Source: Planctomycetota bacterium (GTDB lineage: Bacteria; Planctomycetota; Phycisphaerae; Phycisphaerales; SM1A02). Taken from it: a DNA stretch of 64,000 nt. A program made the translations under genes and the position numbers. Under the pieces are notes generated by a model. That model was not told where the DNA came from, made no database searches, and was given only the letters and a program-made list of their open reading frames with translations. Of this stretch, positions 43,594 through 53,300 are shown piece by piece (the stretch's first letter is position 1; every line of letters starts with the position of its first letter). The DNA is taken from NCBI GenBank assembly GCA_022560875.1, contig JADFSH010000003.1:1-64000 (forward strand). Reading direction: 5' to 3'.

Positions 43594-45311
43594 TTTGCTC
43601 GTGAACCCGGAAGACCGATCGCCCGACGCATGGTTTCCGTTCTTGTCTCACGCGGCACATCGACCGGCTCCCACTGCACCTTGTCAAGTCCCAGGAGCGT
43701 GCCGGTGGCGAAGGCGATGTCCACCTGCGATATCTGGTAGTCGGTCAGGGCGCGAATCTCTCGCGACTGGGCATCCGCCAGACTGGCCGCGGAATCGAGC
43801 ACATCGGTTGAGGTGCGCACGCCCACTTCAAACTGCCTTTGCTCCGCCTCATAGGTGAGAAGGGCGAGTTGATGCTCCTGGCTCGCCGCGATGATGCGCT
43901 GCCAGTTCTGCTGGAGTTGGTCGATGGCGTCGTAGACTTCCTGTTCGATGGCCTTAGCGCGTTGCTCCCGGGTGGCGAGACGCTGGAGGCGCTGAAGAAT
44001 TGCGCGATGGACTCTGGCGGCGGCCTGCTGGTTGCCAACGGGTATCTGCACGTTCACGCCTACCGTCCAGTCCTCGAACGAGCGATCGTCGAGCAGGTCG
44101 AATGAACTTTTATGTGTCCCTCCGAGCCCGTTGATATTGTACGTGTAATCAAGGGTCACAAGCGGCAGAGCCTGATTGCGTTGCAAGTCGATCGTGCTGG
44201 CATCAATGGCGAGTTGAAGCTCCAACTCCAGCATCTCCATGCGATTCTCGATCGCATTCGCCACGAGCCTTTCGGCATCGAGATCGAGCCCGAGCGGTTC
44301 AGGTTCGGTCGAGAGAAAAATCGCGGTGGGCGAATTGAGCGGCAGATCCTCTCGATTCATGATGCGTTTGAGATTTCGTTCGGCACGGCGGACCGCAGTA
44401 TTGGTGATGATGATCGCTTCCAGACGCGAGGCCAGACCGGATTCGGCCCGGGTGATTTCGATCTTGGGCGAGTCGCCCGCCGCCACCCGGCGTTTGGCCT
44501 GCTGAAGCTGGGTCACCGCCAGTTCATACTGCTGCACCCGCACATCGAGTTCACGTCGCGCCGCATACAACCGCCAATAGGCGCGATCGGCATTGGCGAG
44601 GATTCGTATCGCCTCCAGCTTCGTTCGTGCACTGGCGATCTGATATTGATGCTTCGCCACCCGTATCGTGTGTGTGTTTAGGTACTCACCAAAGTTGCGA
44701 AGGAGCGGTTGGGAGAGCGAAAAACGCAGATCGCTGGTGACCGAGGGATTAAGCGTGGAAAAAATGTTGTTGGTGGTCGTTTCGTTGATGGGAAAGTCGA
44801 TATTGAACGTGCCGCCGCCGCGCAGCGGGATATCAAGCCCGGCGCTGAAGGAATCGATCGTAGCCTTGGATGCCTGGGTGGAGAGGGCAGTGGGGGCGTC
44901 AAATTTCTGCCGACGGGCTGAGAAGTTGAACGTCGAATCAAACTTCGCCTCCTCTTCATCCACCGAAGTCTGGGCAATTGATGGGCTGATCAGTTCCACC
45001 TGAAGATCGAGATTGCTCTCCAGCGCCGCGGCACGAATATCGGCAATGGAAAACTCAATTCGTTCGGCGGGTTCCTGGAGCGAGTAGCCCTCAGACGCCA
45101 TTGCTTCGTCGATCGTTACCGGTTCCGTCATGGATAGTTCGCTGAGCTTCTGCGGCGTAATCGTCCGCAAGCGATCCGTCGGTACTGAGAAGTTGAGGTA
45201 GTCGCTTCGGGCGAACGGGCTCTGGCAACCCGGCAGCAGAAGCGTGACTCCCGCAGTGATAACGCAGAATGAGAGAATCCGTCGCATTGGTTCATGAGGT
45301 ACGTAGTTCAT
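43590..45311 (-). CDS. TolC-like outer membrane efflux lipoprotein
   Basis: 573 residues. Lipoprotein signal with lipobox LLPGC, then two outer-membrane-efflux repeats of long helices and beta hairpins (about 90-300 and 320-550). It forms the outer-membrane channel of a tripartite efflux pump with the three genes upstream. It starts 7 bases after the permease gene. An internal ATG eight codons later (MRRILSFCV) gives a more normal signal peptide. Confidence 0.9.
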   Translation of the reverse strand: MNYVPHEPMRRILSFCVITAGVTLLLPGCQSPFARSDYLNFSVPTDRLRTITPQKLSELSMTEPVTIDEAMASEGYSLQEPAERIEFSIADIRAAALESNLDLQVELISPSIAQTSVDEEEAKFDSTFNFSARRQKFDAPTALSTQASKATIDSFSAGLDIPLRGGGTFNIDFPINETTTNNIFSTLNPSVTSDLRFSLSQPLLRNFGEYLNTHTIRVAKHQYQIASARTKLEAIRILANADRAYWRLYAARRELDVRVQQYELAVTQLQQAKRRVAAGDSPKIEITRAESGLASRLEAIIITNTAVRRAERNLKRIMNREDLPLNSPTAIFLSTEPEPLGLDLDAERLVANAIENRMEMLELELQLAIDASTIDLQRNQALPLVTLDYTYNINGLGGTHKSSFDLLDDRSFEDWTVGVNVQIPVGNQQAAARVHRAILQRLQRLATREQRAKAIEQEVYDAIDQLQQNWQRIIAASQEHQLALLTYEAEQRQFEVGVRTSTDVLDSAASLADAQSREIRALTDYQISQVDIAFATGTLLGLDKVQWEPVDVPRETRTETMRRAIGLPGSRAN

Positions 45312-45317
45312 GGTGGG

Positions 45318-46571
45318 TTATTCGTGTCGAAGAGCCTCGATAGGGTCCAGGCGGGAAGCCTTAAACGCGGGAAACATCCCGAAGACGACGCCCACCGTGG
45401 CGCTGAAGGCGAATGACATCAGCACCGCCCAGAGGGGGACCGTTGCCTCGTCGAGGCCGGCATCGGGAATCAGGGTCAAGCCAAACGCAAAAGCGTTTCC
45501 GATGGCCAACCCGACAAACCCGCCCACAAGGCACAGGGTGATCGCCTCCAGCAGGAACTGCATGAGTATTGCTGAGGGGGTGGCCCCGACGGCCTTGCGG
45601 AGGCCGATTTCGCGAGTTCGTTCTGATACCGAGACAAGCATGATGTTCATGATTCCAATTCCGCCGACCAACAGGCTTATACCGACGATTCCTCCGGCGA
45701 TTGCGGTGATGCCTGCGGCCAAGGCCTTTAATTGGTCGATCATCTGATTCAGGGCCATGACCTGGAACGTGTCGGGTTGGCCCGGTTCCAGCTTGCGCAT
45801 CTTCCGAAGCACGAACCGGACTTCCGCTTCAGCCTCATCCGACATCTCCGGATCGAGGATCTGGGCGAGTATCATGAAGAAAAATACGGGTGGTTGCATT
45901 TTCACGGCGGTGGCGAAGGGTATGAACACTTCGACCTCCGTGCCGCCGGCCCCGAAGTCCGCTTGAATCATGCCGTCTTTTTTATCCTCGACCACGCCCA
46001 CGATGAGGAATCGGCGACCGTTGAGGAGGATATTGGTGTTGGTGGGGTCTTTGTCGAGTCGGAGCTTCTCGATCGCCTTGTCATTGATGAGGCAGACCTG
46101 TCTTGCGTTGTCCTCGTCTATCTTGTTGAAAGGTCTCCCCAGGATAAGTTCGCGGTTTTCGATTTCATGCCAGGCAGGCCAGATCCCGGAGACGCCGACG
46201 GAGGATATTTTTTCCTCGCCCGCCTCGATGTTCCCGCCGAGACCGGTAATCGGAGTCAGCTGGCGAATTGACGGGCAGTGCTCGGCAATGGCGTGCAACT
46301 CCGGGATCTTCATGCAGATTTTCGTGAACGGGTATTTGCTTCGGGGCTCGCCGGTGGGACGGTCGTGGAGGATGAACATCTTGTTCGCGCCGAAGGACTC
46401 GAACTCGTTCAGCACGGTGGTCTTGAGGCCGGTCAGGGCGGCGATGACCGCGCAAACCGACGCCACGCCGATGATGATCCCCAGCGACGTCAGAAACGAT
46501 CGTGTCTTGTTCATCCAGATCTGCTCGAGGGCGAGAAGAATCGTCTTGAGGTAGAACAGGGGATTCAGCAT
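45318..46571 (-). CDS. MacB-type ABC transporter permease
   Basis: 417 residues with the MacB layout: TM1 near 22-45 (SFLTSLGIIIGVASV), a large periplasmic domain and three C-terminal TM helices with a FtsX core (IMNIMLVSVSERTREIGLRKAVGA). The ATPase is a separate gene, 46565-47353, which overlaps its start by 7 bases. Confidence 0.93.
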   Translation of the reverse strand: MLNPLFYLKTILLALEQIWMNKTRSFLTSLGIIIGVASVCAVIAALTGLKTTVLNEFESFGANKMFILHDRPTGEPRSKYPFTKICMKIPELHAIAEHCPSIRQLTPITGLGGNIEAGEEKISSVGVSGIWPAWHEIENRELILGRPFNKIDEDNARQVCLINDKAIEKLRLDKDPTNTNILLNGRRFLIVGVVEDKKDGMIQADFGAGGTEVEVFIPFATAVKMQPPVFFFMILAQILDPEMSDEAEAEVRFVLRKMRKLEPGQPDTFQVMALNQMIDQLKALAAGITAIAGGIVGISLLVGGIGIMNIMLVSVSERTREIGLRKAVGATPSAILMQFLLEAITLCLVGGFVGLAIGNAFAFGLTLIPDAGLDEATVPLWAVLMSFAFSATVGVVFGMFPAFKASRLDPIEALRHE

Positions 46572-47353
46572 GTCTTCTCTCCCGAGCCGGTATCCGCCCG
46601 CTCCTGCTCGCCATTCATGCCGGGAGACAGTTCTGTTATCTCGAGGTTGGAATGGGCTCTCGACGCCCCGTCGAGGTGGATCGGAAGATCGGTCTTAATG
46701 AGCCCGTCAGTGAGGCGAATGACGCGCTGACAGTTGACGGCGACATCGTTCTCATGCGTCACGATGATAATGGTCTGCCCTTCGTCATGGAGTTGCTTGA
46801 AGAGGTCCATGATCTCATGGGTTGTGGTGGAATCGAGATTACCCGTGGGTTCATCGGCAAAGAGAATGGTGGGAGAGTTGAGAATCGCCCGGGCGATGGC
46901 GACGCGCTGCTTCTGACCGCCGGAGAGTTGGCTGGGCCGATGCTTGATTCGATCGCCGAGGCCGACACGCTCGAGCGCGGCTTTGGCTTTTCGCCCTCTC
47001 GAAGACCAGTTCCCGCGCGAGTACAGCAAAGGCATTTCCACATTTCTCAGCGCAGTCATTCTCGACATGAGTTCAAACGATTGAAAGATGAACCCGATAT
47101 GCTCGTTGCGGATGAGGGCGAGTTCGGTGGCGCTCATTCTTCGGGTGTCATGACCGTTGAGCAGGTAGTGACCTGAGGTCGGTCGGTCGAGACAGCCCAG
47201 CAGATTCATCAGGGTGGATTTGCCTGAGCCTGAGCTTCCCATGATGGCAACAAACTCGTTGGGCTCGATGTCGAGATCGACACCATCCAGCGCGTGAATA
47301 CGCTCCACCCCGACCCGATAGATCTTCTTGAGCTTCTCGGTATGGATGATCAT
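46565..47353 (-). CDS. MacB-type ABC transporter ATP-binding protein
   Basis: 262 residues. Walker A GSSGSGKST, signature LSGGQKQR, Walker B ILFADEP and His switch VTHE are intact; it is of the LolD/MacB class that drives mechanotransmission rather than import. The ATG overlaps the adaptor gene stop (ATGA). Confidence 0.94.
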   Translation of the reverse strand: MIIHTEKLKKIYRVGVERIHALDGVDLDIEPNEFVAIMGSSGSGKSTLMNLLGCLDRPTSGHYLLNGHDTRRMSATELALIRNEHIGFIFQSFELMSRMTALRNVEMPLLYSRGNWSSRGRKAKAALERVGLGDRIKHRPSQLSGGQKQRVAIARAILNSPTILFADEPTGNLDSTTTHEIMDLFKQLHDEGQTIIIVTHENDVAVNCQRVIRLTDGLIKTDLPIHLDGASRAHSNLEITELSPGMNGEQERADTGSGEKTC

Positions 47354-48738
47354 TGGGCCTGGCTCGATGCGGTGTCGCTCGAAGACACCGCCCCCGAGCC
47401 AACCGATTCTTCGATCACCTGGTCTCCCGCGAGCGCTTCGGTTTCGTTGGCCTTCCCGGTTTCTTTGGTGTCCATCCCGCCGGCCTGTTTCACTCGCTTG
47501 CCGTGCTCGATTTTTTCGAGCACCTTGTAGGGGCCCACCACGACCATGTCCGCTTCCTGCAAGCCCTCCAGTACTATGGTGTGGGTGAGATCGCTGGGGC
47601 CGGTCTTGACCGGAGTGCAGACGGTTTCGTCTTCAACCACCCGATAGACGACGCTGGTGATGCGCTTTGATTGGTCGATAAGCGGGTGCTTCTGGATTTC
47701 CTCGGGAAGGTCTTCAATCAGGCGATCAAGAATGGCCTGGCTCTCCACTCGAATGCCTTCGTGGCGGTTGATTTCGATATCCACATTGGCGTTCAATCCG
47801 GAGCGCAACTGTCGATTGCGCAGGTCAATTTCGATTTCCGTCTTGAAGTGCCCGCTGCCGTCCGCTTCCGTGGTTTGCTGGAGTGCAATCTTGGTCACGG
47901 ACCCGCTGAAGACCTCGTCGGGATACGCGTTGAGATGGATCCGTGCCGTCTGGCCCTCTTTCACCCGGGCGATATCGCTTTCCGGAACCCGGGCGATCAT
48001 GAGCATGCGTGACAAGTCGGCAATGACCATGATCTGCGTGCCCATGTTGCTTACCATGCCAAGCACCGCTTCACCAACTTCGACGTTGAGGATGGTGATA
48101 AGCCCGTCCATGGGGGCGCGAAGGACCGTGTTTTCCAGATCGCGTTCCGCGCGGGCAATGTTCGCCTCGGAGGCGGCCACGGCGCTCTCCATGACCGAGA
48201 TCGTGTGTACGGCCGCGTCGATCTGGGCATGAATGAACTCCACCCGCTGACGGGCGTCATCCAGAAAACTGAGGGCGATATCACCGCTGTCATAGAGTGC
48301 CTGCTGGCGGATAAGCGTCCGTTGGGCGTATTCCAGGTCTCCCCGCTGGCCCATGATTCGCGCCCGTTCGGATTCAATCCGAAACCGGTTCTCCTCGCGC
48401 TGGGCCATTCTGGAATCGAGCGCGGCCTTGAGATCCCGATCATCGAGGCGGACAATCACCTCGCCCTTGCGGACTTTGTCACCTTCATCGAAGGGAAGCG
48501 CTTTGATACGAGCGGAAACTTCAGAAAAGATGACTACTTTTGTGTGGGGTTCAATCTTACCGGGTGCCGAGGCGGTCTCAATGAGTTTTCCCGTAGTTGC
48601 CGGTACCATACGGACCTCGATCGAGTTGGGTTCCGGCTTGAATTTCATCAGGGCGCTCTGAAGCTGAGGCCCGATGATCAGGGTGCCTCCGATCACGACA
48701 ATGAAGGTGATGATGAGGATGGAGAGAATAATTTTCAA
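47350..48738 (-). CDS. MacA/HlyD-type periplasmic adaptor protein
   Basis: 462 residues: N-terminal anchor helix (KIILSILIITFIVVIGG), biotinyl-lipoyl-like halves around a coiled-coil hairpin (about 95-215), and a beta-barrel domain. A C-terminal Ser/Glu-rich tail of about 60 residues is unusual. The start codon is TTG. First gene of the MacA-MacB-TolC operon; the export substrate is unknown. Confidence 0.9.
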   Translation of the reverse strand: MKIILSILIITFIVVIGGTLIIGPQLQSALMKFKPEPNSIEVRMVPATTGKLIETASAPGKIEPHTKVVIFSEVSARIKALPFDEGDKVRKGEVIVRLDDRDLKAALDSRMAQREENRFRIESERARIMGQRGDLEYAQRTLIRQQALYDSGDIALSFLDDARQRVEFIHAQIDAAVHTISVMESAVAASEANIARAERDLENTVLRAPMDGLITILNVEVGEAVLGMVSNMGTQIMVIADLSRMLMIARVPESDIARVKEGQTARIHLNAYPDEVFSGSVTKIALQQTTEADGSGHFKTEIEIDLRNRQLRSGLNANVDIEINRHEGIRVESQAILDRLIEDLPEEIQKHPLIDQSKRITSVVYRVVEDETVCTPVKTGPSDLTHTIVLEGLQEADMVVVGPYKVLEKIEHGKRVKQAGGMDTKETGKANETEALAGDQVIEESVGSGAVSSSDTASSQAQ

Positions 48739-49139
48739 GGTTTGATTCCGTTGTTTCAGCGCTCACTAGACTGTTTGGGAAATGGGAGCCCTGAATTACG
48801 CGTCCTTAGTGATCACTTTCCATTACAGAGACCAGGAATGAAAGATGCGATGTCCAATTTCCATAGAGATGTCGGATCAGCCTCGCATCGGTTCATACTC
48901 TTTCTTCCTCCCGTGGGAATAACCTCGCGTAAGATCATATAGAACAGCATTTTAAGTGATGTGACCCAACAAGTAAATATCATCCTGCTCTTTTTTGTGG
49001 TTTCATGCTAGGCATGAACTTTGGCCCCGGAATGTCTCGAAAGTCGAAAGGTTGGACATCCAGATTACGACGGATCAAGACTTGATTCGTAACATGAGGC
49101 AGACTAGTCAAAGGAGGCGCTGTTCGGCGCGACGATATT
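48739..49139. other. 401-base intergenic region between divergent genes
   Basis: Lies between the adaptor gene (minus) and the PH-domain gene (plus). No gene seen. AAAGGAGG at 49100-49107 is too far from the GTG at 49140 to be an ordinary ribosome site. Confidence 0.45.
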
Positions 49140-49763
49140 GTGATCAAACTGGAATGTGATAACTGCGAAAAGACCTTCGAGGTTGGGGATGAACATGCCG
49201 GCGGTAAGGTTCCCTGTCCATATTGTGACGATGTGAATCGCGTGTCATCCCAGCTTGATAAACCAGATTCAAGCTTGCCTCCCGTACGAGGGGATGAGGA
49301 GCAGGTATGCATTGTCCGGCCGGGTATGTTCCGCGCCCGCCCCTTCCGTTACCTTTTTATACTCATTCTGATCTTTGGCGGATTCGCCCTGGCAATCTCA
49401 TCGAAGGTCAGTGAGCAGGTCTGGTCCTGGACCCTCTGGCCTGCCTTAGCACTCAGCGGCATGGCGATCTTGTGGTTCGCCACGTGGTGGCTCACGACGC
49501 ACTTCTGGGTGAAGCTGATCATAACCAACAAGCGATCCATCCGTCAGGAAGGCATTATCAAGCGCCACACCACGGAAGTCCTCCACGATCACATTCGCAG
49601 CGTGGACATCCGCCAGACGCTTCTGGATCGAATCCTGAAGATTGGCGACCTCGATATCGATTCGGCGGGACAGGGGGGTGAAAGTGATATCGAGATCCAG
49701 ATGAAGAAGATTCCGAGACCCTACGAGGTCAAGAAACTCATCGACCAGTATCGGAAGATGTGA
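49140..49763 (+). CDS. Bacterial PH-domain membrane protein with zinc ribbon
   Basis: 207 residues. Residues 1-32 form a zinc ribbon (CDNCEKTFEVGDEHAGGKVPCPYC). Two TM helices (about 70-90 and 98-118) precede a bPH2 domain (KLIITNKRSIRQEGIIKRHTTEVLHDHIRSVDI...GDLDIDS). GTG start. The role is unknown; bPH2 proteins are usually membrane-associated. Confidence 0.82.
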   Translation: MIKLECDNCEKTFEVGDEHAGGKVPCPYCDDVNRVSSQLDKPDSSLPPVRGDEEQVCIVRPGMFRARPFRYLFILILIFGGFALAISSKVSEQVWSWTLWPALALSGMAILWFATWWLTTHFWVKLIITNKRSIRQEGIIKRHTTEVLHDHIRSVDIRQTLLDRILKIGDLDIDSAGQGGESDIEIQMKKIPRPYEVKKLIDQYRKM

Positions 49764-49895
49764 GAAGAGAGACCGGAAGCACTTGGCACCAGGCCTCAGG
49801 AATACCCCGCCACCTGCCATCTGACACCTTTCTTCCCCCTCGTTATCATGCCTCCTTCACCTGACCTCACTCGCCTTATCCGAAGGAACTCCACC

Positions 49896-51095
49896 ATGAA
49901 AGTGCATGAATACCAGGCTCGTGACCTGCTGACCTCCGCCGGCATTCCCGTCAACGACTCTCGCATGGTCCAATCCGTCGATGATGCCGAGAGTGCGGCC
50001 AAGGAACTCTTCCACAGTGGCGCGAAACTCGTGGTCATCAAGGCCCAGGTTCACGCCGGGGGTCGGGGCAAGGCGGGTTTCGTCAAGCTTGTCAACACCC
50101 CGGCTGAAGCCCGCGATGCCGCGAAGTTCATGCTCTCGAATCGAATGGTCAGTCCCCAGACCGGTCCCGAAGGTCTCGAGGTCAAGCGATTGATCGTGGT
50201 GTCGGGCGTGGACATCGAAAAAGAATATTACCTCGCCATCACCACCGACCGGGCCAACAACACCAACACCATGATCGCCTCCGCCGAGGGTGGCGTGGAA
50301 ATCGAGCACGTGGCGGAGACGAATCCCGATGCGATCAGGAAGATGCCCCTGCATCCGCTGCTGGGTCTCCAGCCGCATCAGGCCCGCGAACTTGCGTTCA
50401 TGCTCGGCTTCAAAGGCAAGCAGGTCGGTCAGACGGTCAAGATCATGATGAAGCTTGCCGCTCTCTTCATCAACACCGATGCTTCACTGGCGGAGATCAA
50501 CCCGCTGATTCTCACCCCGCCGACGAGCGACCATCCCGACGGACAGGTCCTGGCGATCGATGCGAAGTTCAGCTTCGATGACAACGCCCTGTTCCGCCAC
50601 AAGGACATTGCCGCGATGTTTGATGCGGCCGAGGAAAATCCCGCCGAAATGCGGGCCAACAAGTTCGGCCTCAGCTACGTCGCCCTCGACGGCAACATCG
50701 GCTGCCTCGTCAACGGGGCGGGCCTGGCCATGAGCACCATGGATATCATCAAGCTCTACGGCGGCGAGCCTGCCAATTTCCTCGACGTGGGCGGCAGCGC
50801 GACCGAAGAAGCCGTCAAGGAAGCCTTCGACATCATCCTTTCCGATGACAAGGTCCAGGGCGTGCTGGTCAATATTTTCGGCGGCATCATGGAATGCGAC
50901 AAGATCGCCCGCGGCATCGTCGGGGCGGCCAAGTCGATCGGCTTCAAGGTGCCCCTGGTGGTGCGGCTGGAAGGCACGAACGTCAACGCCGCGCGGGTGA
51001 TCCTCGAGGAAGCAATGTCCGACATCCCCATGATGCAGACCGCGACCGACATTGCCGACGCTGCTAGGAAGGTCAGCGAAGCCGTCGCGGCGTGA
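49896..51095 (+). CDS. sucC: Succinyl-CoA synthetase (ADP-forming) beta subunit
   Basis: TCA-cycle enzyme subunit that binds nucleotide and succinate. 399 residues with an ATP-grasp domain (MKVHEYQARDLL, KAQVHAGGRGKAGFVK, LAEINPL) and the C-terminal ligase domain (GGEPANFLDVGG, GVLVNIFGGI). GAAGGA lies upstream of the ATG at 49896. The alpha subunit gene sucD, normally next door, is not in the window; the following gene is on the other strand. Confidence 0.96.
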   Translation: MKVHEYQARDLLTSAGIPVNDSRMVQSVDDAESAAKELFHSGAKLVVIKAQVHAGGRGKAGFVKLVNTPAEARDAAKFMLSNRMVSPQTGPEGLEVKRLIVVSGVDIEKEYYLAITTDRANNTNTMIASAEGGVEIEHVAETNPDAIRKMPLHPLLGLQPHQARELAFMLGFKGKQVGQTVKIMMKLAALFINTDASLAEINPLILTPPTSDHPDGQVLAIDAKFSFDDNALFRHKDIAAMFDAAEENPAEMRANKFGLSYVALDGNIGCLVNGAGLAMSTMDIIKLYGGEPANFLDVGGSATEEAVKEAFDIILSDDKVQGVLVNIFGGIMECDKIARGIVGAAKSIGFKVPLVVRLEGTNVNAARVILEEAMSDIPMMQTATDIADAARKVSEAVAA

Positions 51096-51155
51096 TGACC
51101 CATCCCCGGTCATGAGCGACTCGCAAGAATCGGTTGTCTCTTTCTCCGGAAAGAA

Positions 51156-52655
51156 TCAATCGAACGCCGCGGAGGCGATTTGAGTGATCGCGGGCATGAT
51201 GATCTCGACATTTGTACGAAGGCTCAAATCGGAACTGTACGTATGGCGGTTGGCGTAGAAAAATCTCGCCTGATAGGTTTCGCCATCGGTCAGGCCGAGT
51301 CGATCAAACTCGATGATCTGCTCCTGCTCGTTCATAACACCTCCAAGGTCGATGACGAGTCGTCCATCGATGAACAGATACACGTCATCGGCGCCGCCGA
51401 CCTCGAAGAACTGTGAGCCGCAGGCCTCATAGACGAATCTGAAATATGTTTCAAAGGTGAAATTGCCGTTATGCGGGCCGTTTTCGTTGCCGTACAGGCG
51501 GTCATCGATGGGATAAAACTCGTCGTTTATGTATTCATAAATGCCATTGTCGTTGAGCGTGAGGGTGATCGTATGATTCACCGATAGATTCGTGCCCATC
51601 ACATCGGTGAACCACTCATCGAATGTGGATGAGGATGTGACGTTGGCGGATGCGGGGCCGCCGGAGATTCCTACCAGGTCGTTGAGCACTGTGCCGCAGG
51701 CGGTCATCGGCGCCGGCAGGTCCAGGTGAAGGCCCGCGGAATTGTCGAGCTGTATGGTCTGGGCCGTGATCGTGCCGTAGAAGTCGGTGTTATTCGTCCC
51801 GTGAAACGGGGCGTACGGTGAAACGATCTCCGCGTAGATAAATGCACGGTTCCATAATCTCACCTCCTCAGTGCCGAGGTTGTAGATGGTGAGACGGGTG
51901 TGGTCGGGATCTGTCATATTGACATCCACGTTATTTGTGAACTCGATATCGTCCCTTGCATACACGGTCAGTGACGACCCTTCGGGGATGATGAGCTTTC
52001 CGTGGTTGCTGATGCTGAAATCCTCTTCGCACAAGACCGTGACATCTCCGCTGATGGTTACGGTGTGATTATTCCGGATGGTGAAGTTGTTGCAATGAAT
52101 GTCGGCGGAGAGAGTCGTCGAGCCGTTTCCGGAGAAATTCGCTTCGTTGATCAGGGGCGGCAGGCCCGTCGGCAGTTCGATGGTCGGCATGGTTGATCCG
52201 GTCTGGACCAAAGGCGTGGGCCCCGAATTCGTACTACTGTCATAAGGCCCCAGCAGGCTGTTGTAGGTATCAAAAGTGGGATTGCCATTGAGCGTGGGCG
52301 CCGTGACCAGATGAACCGCTTCTGATGCGCCCGCATACATATGCGGTGCGATCGGATTCGAGACGTCGTTTCGCCATTGCGTGTTGACGAAAAAGCCATT
52401 TCCCGACAGCACCGGCTTGCCTCTTGATGATTGGGTCAGATCGACATTCCCCGCGACATGCCCGTAACCGATTCCGAAATCCTGTCCAAAGTCGGGATGC
52501 GCGCCTTGAAAGTCGCGCACGGTACCAATTAAACGAGCTTCAGCGGGCGGGGCCGCATCGGCATTTTGGAAAAATCCGAATCCGAAACCCAGCAACAGGC
52601 TAGAGATAAAAATCGCTTTGAAATTACTGGGTCGAGCTTGGACTTCCTGGGGCAT
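51156..52655 (-). CDS. Secreted fibro-slime domain protein
   Basis: 499 residues with a signal peptide (cut after NADA). The fibro-slime domain spans the whole protein in two parts: LIGTVRDFQGAHPDF near the start, and the PA14-like C-terminal half with FFEVGGADDVYLFIDGRLVIDLGGVM and RFFYANRH. An inserted beta-rich stretch (about 170-300) resembles a right-handed beta helix. Probably an extracellular adhesive or matrix protein. Two terminators lie directly in front of the gene. Confidence 0.85.
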   Translation of the reverse strand: MPQEVQARPSNFKAIFISSLLLGFGFGFFQNADAAPPAEARLIGTVRDFQGAHPDFGQDFGIGYGHVAGNVDLTQSSRGKPVLSGNGFFVNTQWRNDVSNPIAPHMYAGASEAVHLVTAPTLNGNPTFDTYNSLLGPYDSSTNSGPTPLVQTGSTMPTIELPTGLPPLINEANFSGNGSTTLSADIHCNNFTIRNNHTVTISGDVTVLCEEDFSISNHGKLIIPEGSSLTVYARDDIEFTNNVDVNMTDPDHTRLTIYNLGTEEVRLWNRAFIYAEIVSPYAPFHGTNNTDFYGTITAQTIQLDNSAGLHLDLPAPMTACGTVLNDLVGISGGPASANVTSSSTFDEWFTDVMGTNLSVNHTITLTLNDNGIYEYINDEFYPIDDRLYGNENGPHNGNFTFETYFRFVYEACGSQFFEVGGADDVYLFIDGRLVIDLGGVMNEQEQIIEFDRLGLTDGETYQARFFYANRHTYSSDLSLRTNVEIIMPAITQIASAAFD

Positions 52656-52668
52656 TCCGTCATCCTCT

Positions 52669-52700
52669 AAAAAAAGAAAGGCCCGGGCTGATACCGGGCC
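52669..52700 (-). terminator. Promoter-proximal terminator next to the fibro-slime ribosome site
   Basis: GGCCCGG/CCGGGCC stem followed on the minus strand by TTTCTTTTTTT. It ends 14 bases before the fibro-slime ATG, so the T tract almost touches the ribosome site. Confidence 0.75.
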
Positions 52701-52713
52701 TGTATGGTGCCTT

Positions 52714-52743
52714 AAAAAAGGATCCTGGCTGAGCCGGATCCTT
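52714..52743 (-). terminator. Second, upstream terminator of the fibro-slime leader
   Basis: AAGGATCC/GGATCCTT stem with an inner GGCT/AGCC extension, followed on the minus strand by six T. It lies 14 bases before the first terminator. Confidence 0.72.
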
Positions 52744-53300
52744 ATTCTTGCACAGATTGTTGGACCGCGGAGATGACCGTTGTCCTGTGCCTGTAGAGTG
52801 GCATTAAACTGCTGTCGGGGCAGCTAGTATGCCTCTATAGATGTTGATTCAGGATGCTTTGCGCGGCTCAGCGAAGTGGGTGTATTGGGGCGCTTTCCTG
52901 GTTTCTGTGCGCAGACACATTCGAGTCCCATAACTAAGGCTATTGCGGCATCCGACTGACGCTTTGCCCATGACTCGATTCGCGGCCTAGATCTTCCTCG
53001 TTGGCGTTATCGGCAGCACCGCCTCGGTACGAAACGTCTTACGCTTCGATAGCATCCCGGAGACCAAACGTGATGGCAGGACTATGTAATGGTTATCCCT
53101 GTCCGATATTGTCAGACAATCAGTCCGACTACACCGGAGACAGACTGGTCATCACCGACTAGCCGGCCCTCTCTGCGGCTAAGGAGCCGTGCATCTCACT
53201 GTCCGGGCACAAGACGTCATTCGATTGAGAGAATGCGCTTGATGCCTCCGCGAAGCATGATTCCCTGAGGTTGTTTGACCTCTGGTCGGGGGGTAGCTTC
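52744..53300. other. Structured 557-base leader/intergenic region
   Basis: No gene seen. It contains a hairpin closed by TCGAGTC/GACTCGA (52920-52980). On the minus strand, CGCACAG...AAACC...GCGCAAAGC near 52910-52855 faintly recalls a GEMM (c-di-GMP) aptamer, but the later blocks do not fit well. It lies upstream of both the fibro-slime gene (minus) and the tail-fibre-like gene (plus). Confidence 0.4.

Noticed and set aside
52801-52920. GEMM (c-di-GMP-I) riboswitch before the fibro-slime gene
   Set aside because: Only CGCACAG, AAACC and GCGCAAAGC look similar; the GGGACGCAAAGC context and the second helix do not fit. Kept as a hypothesis in the findings, not called as a riboswitch.
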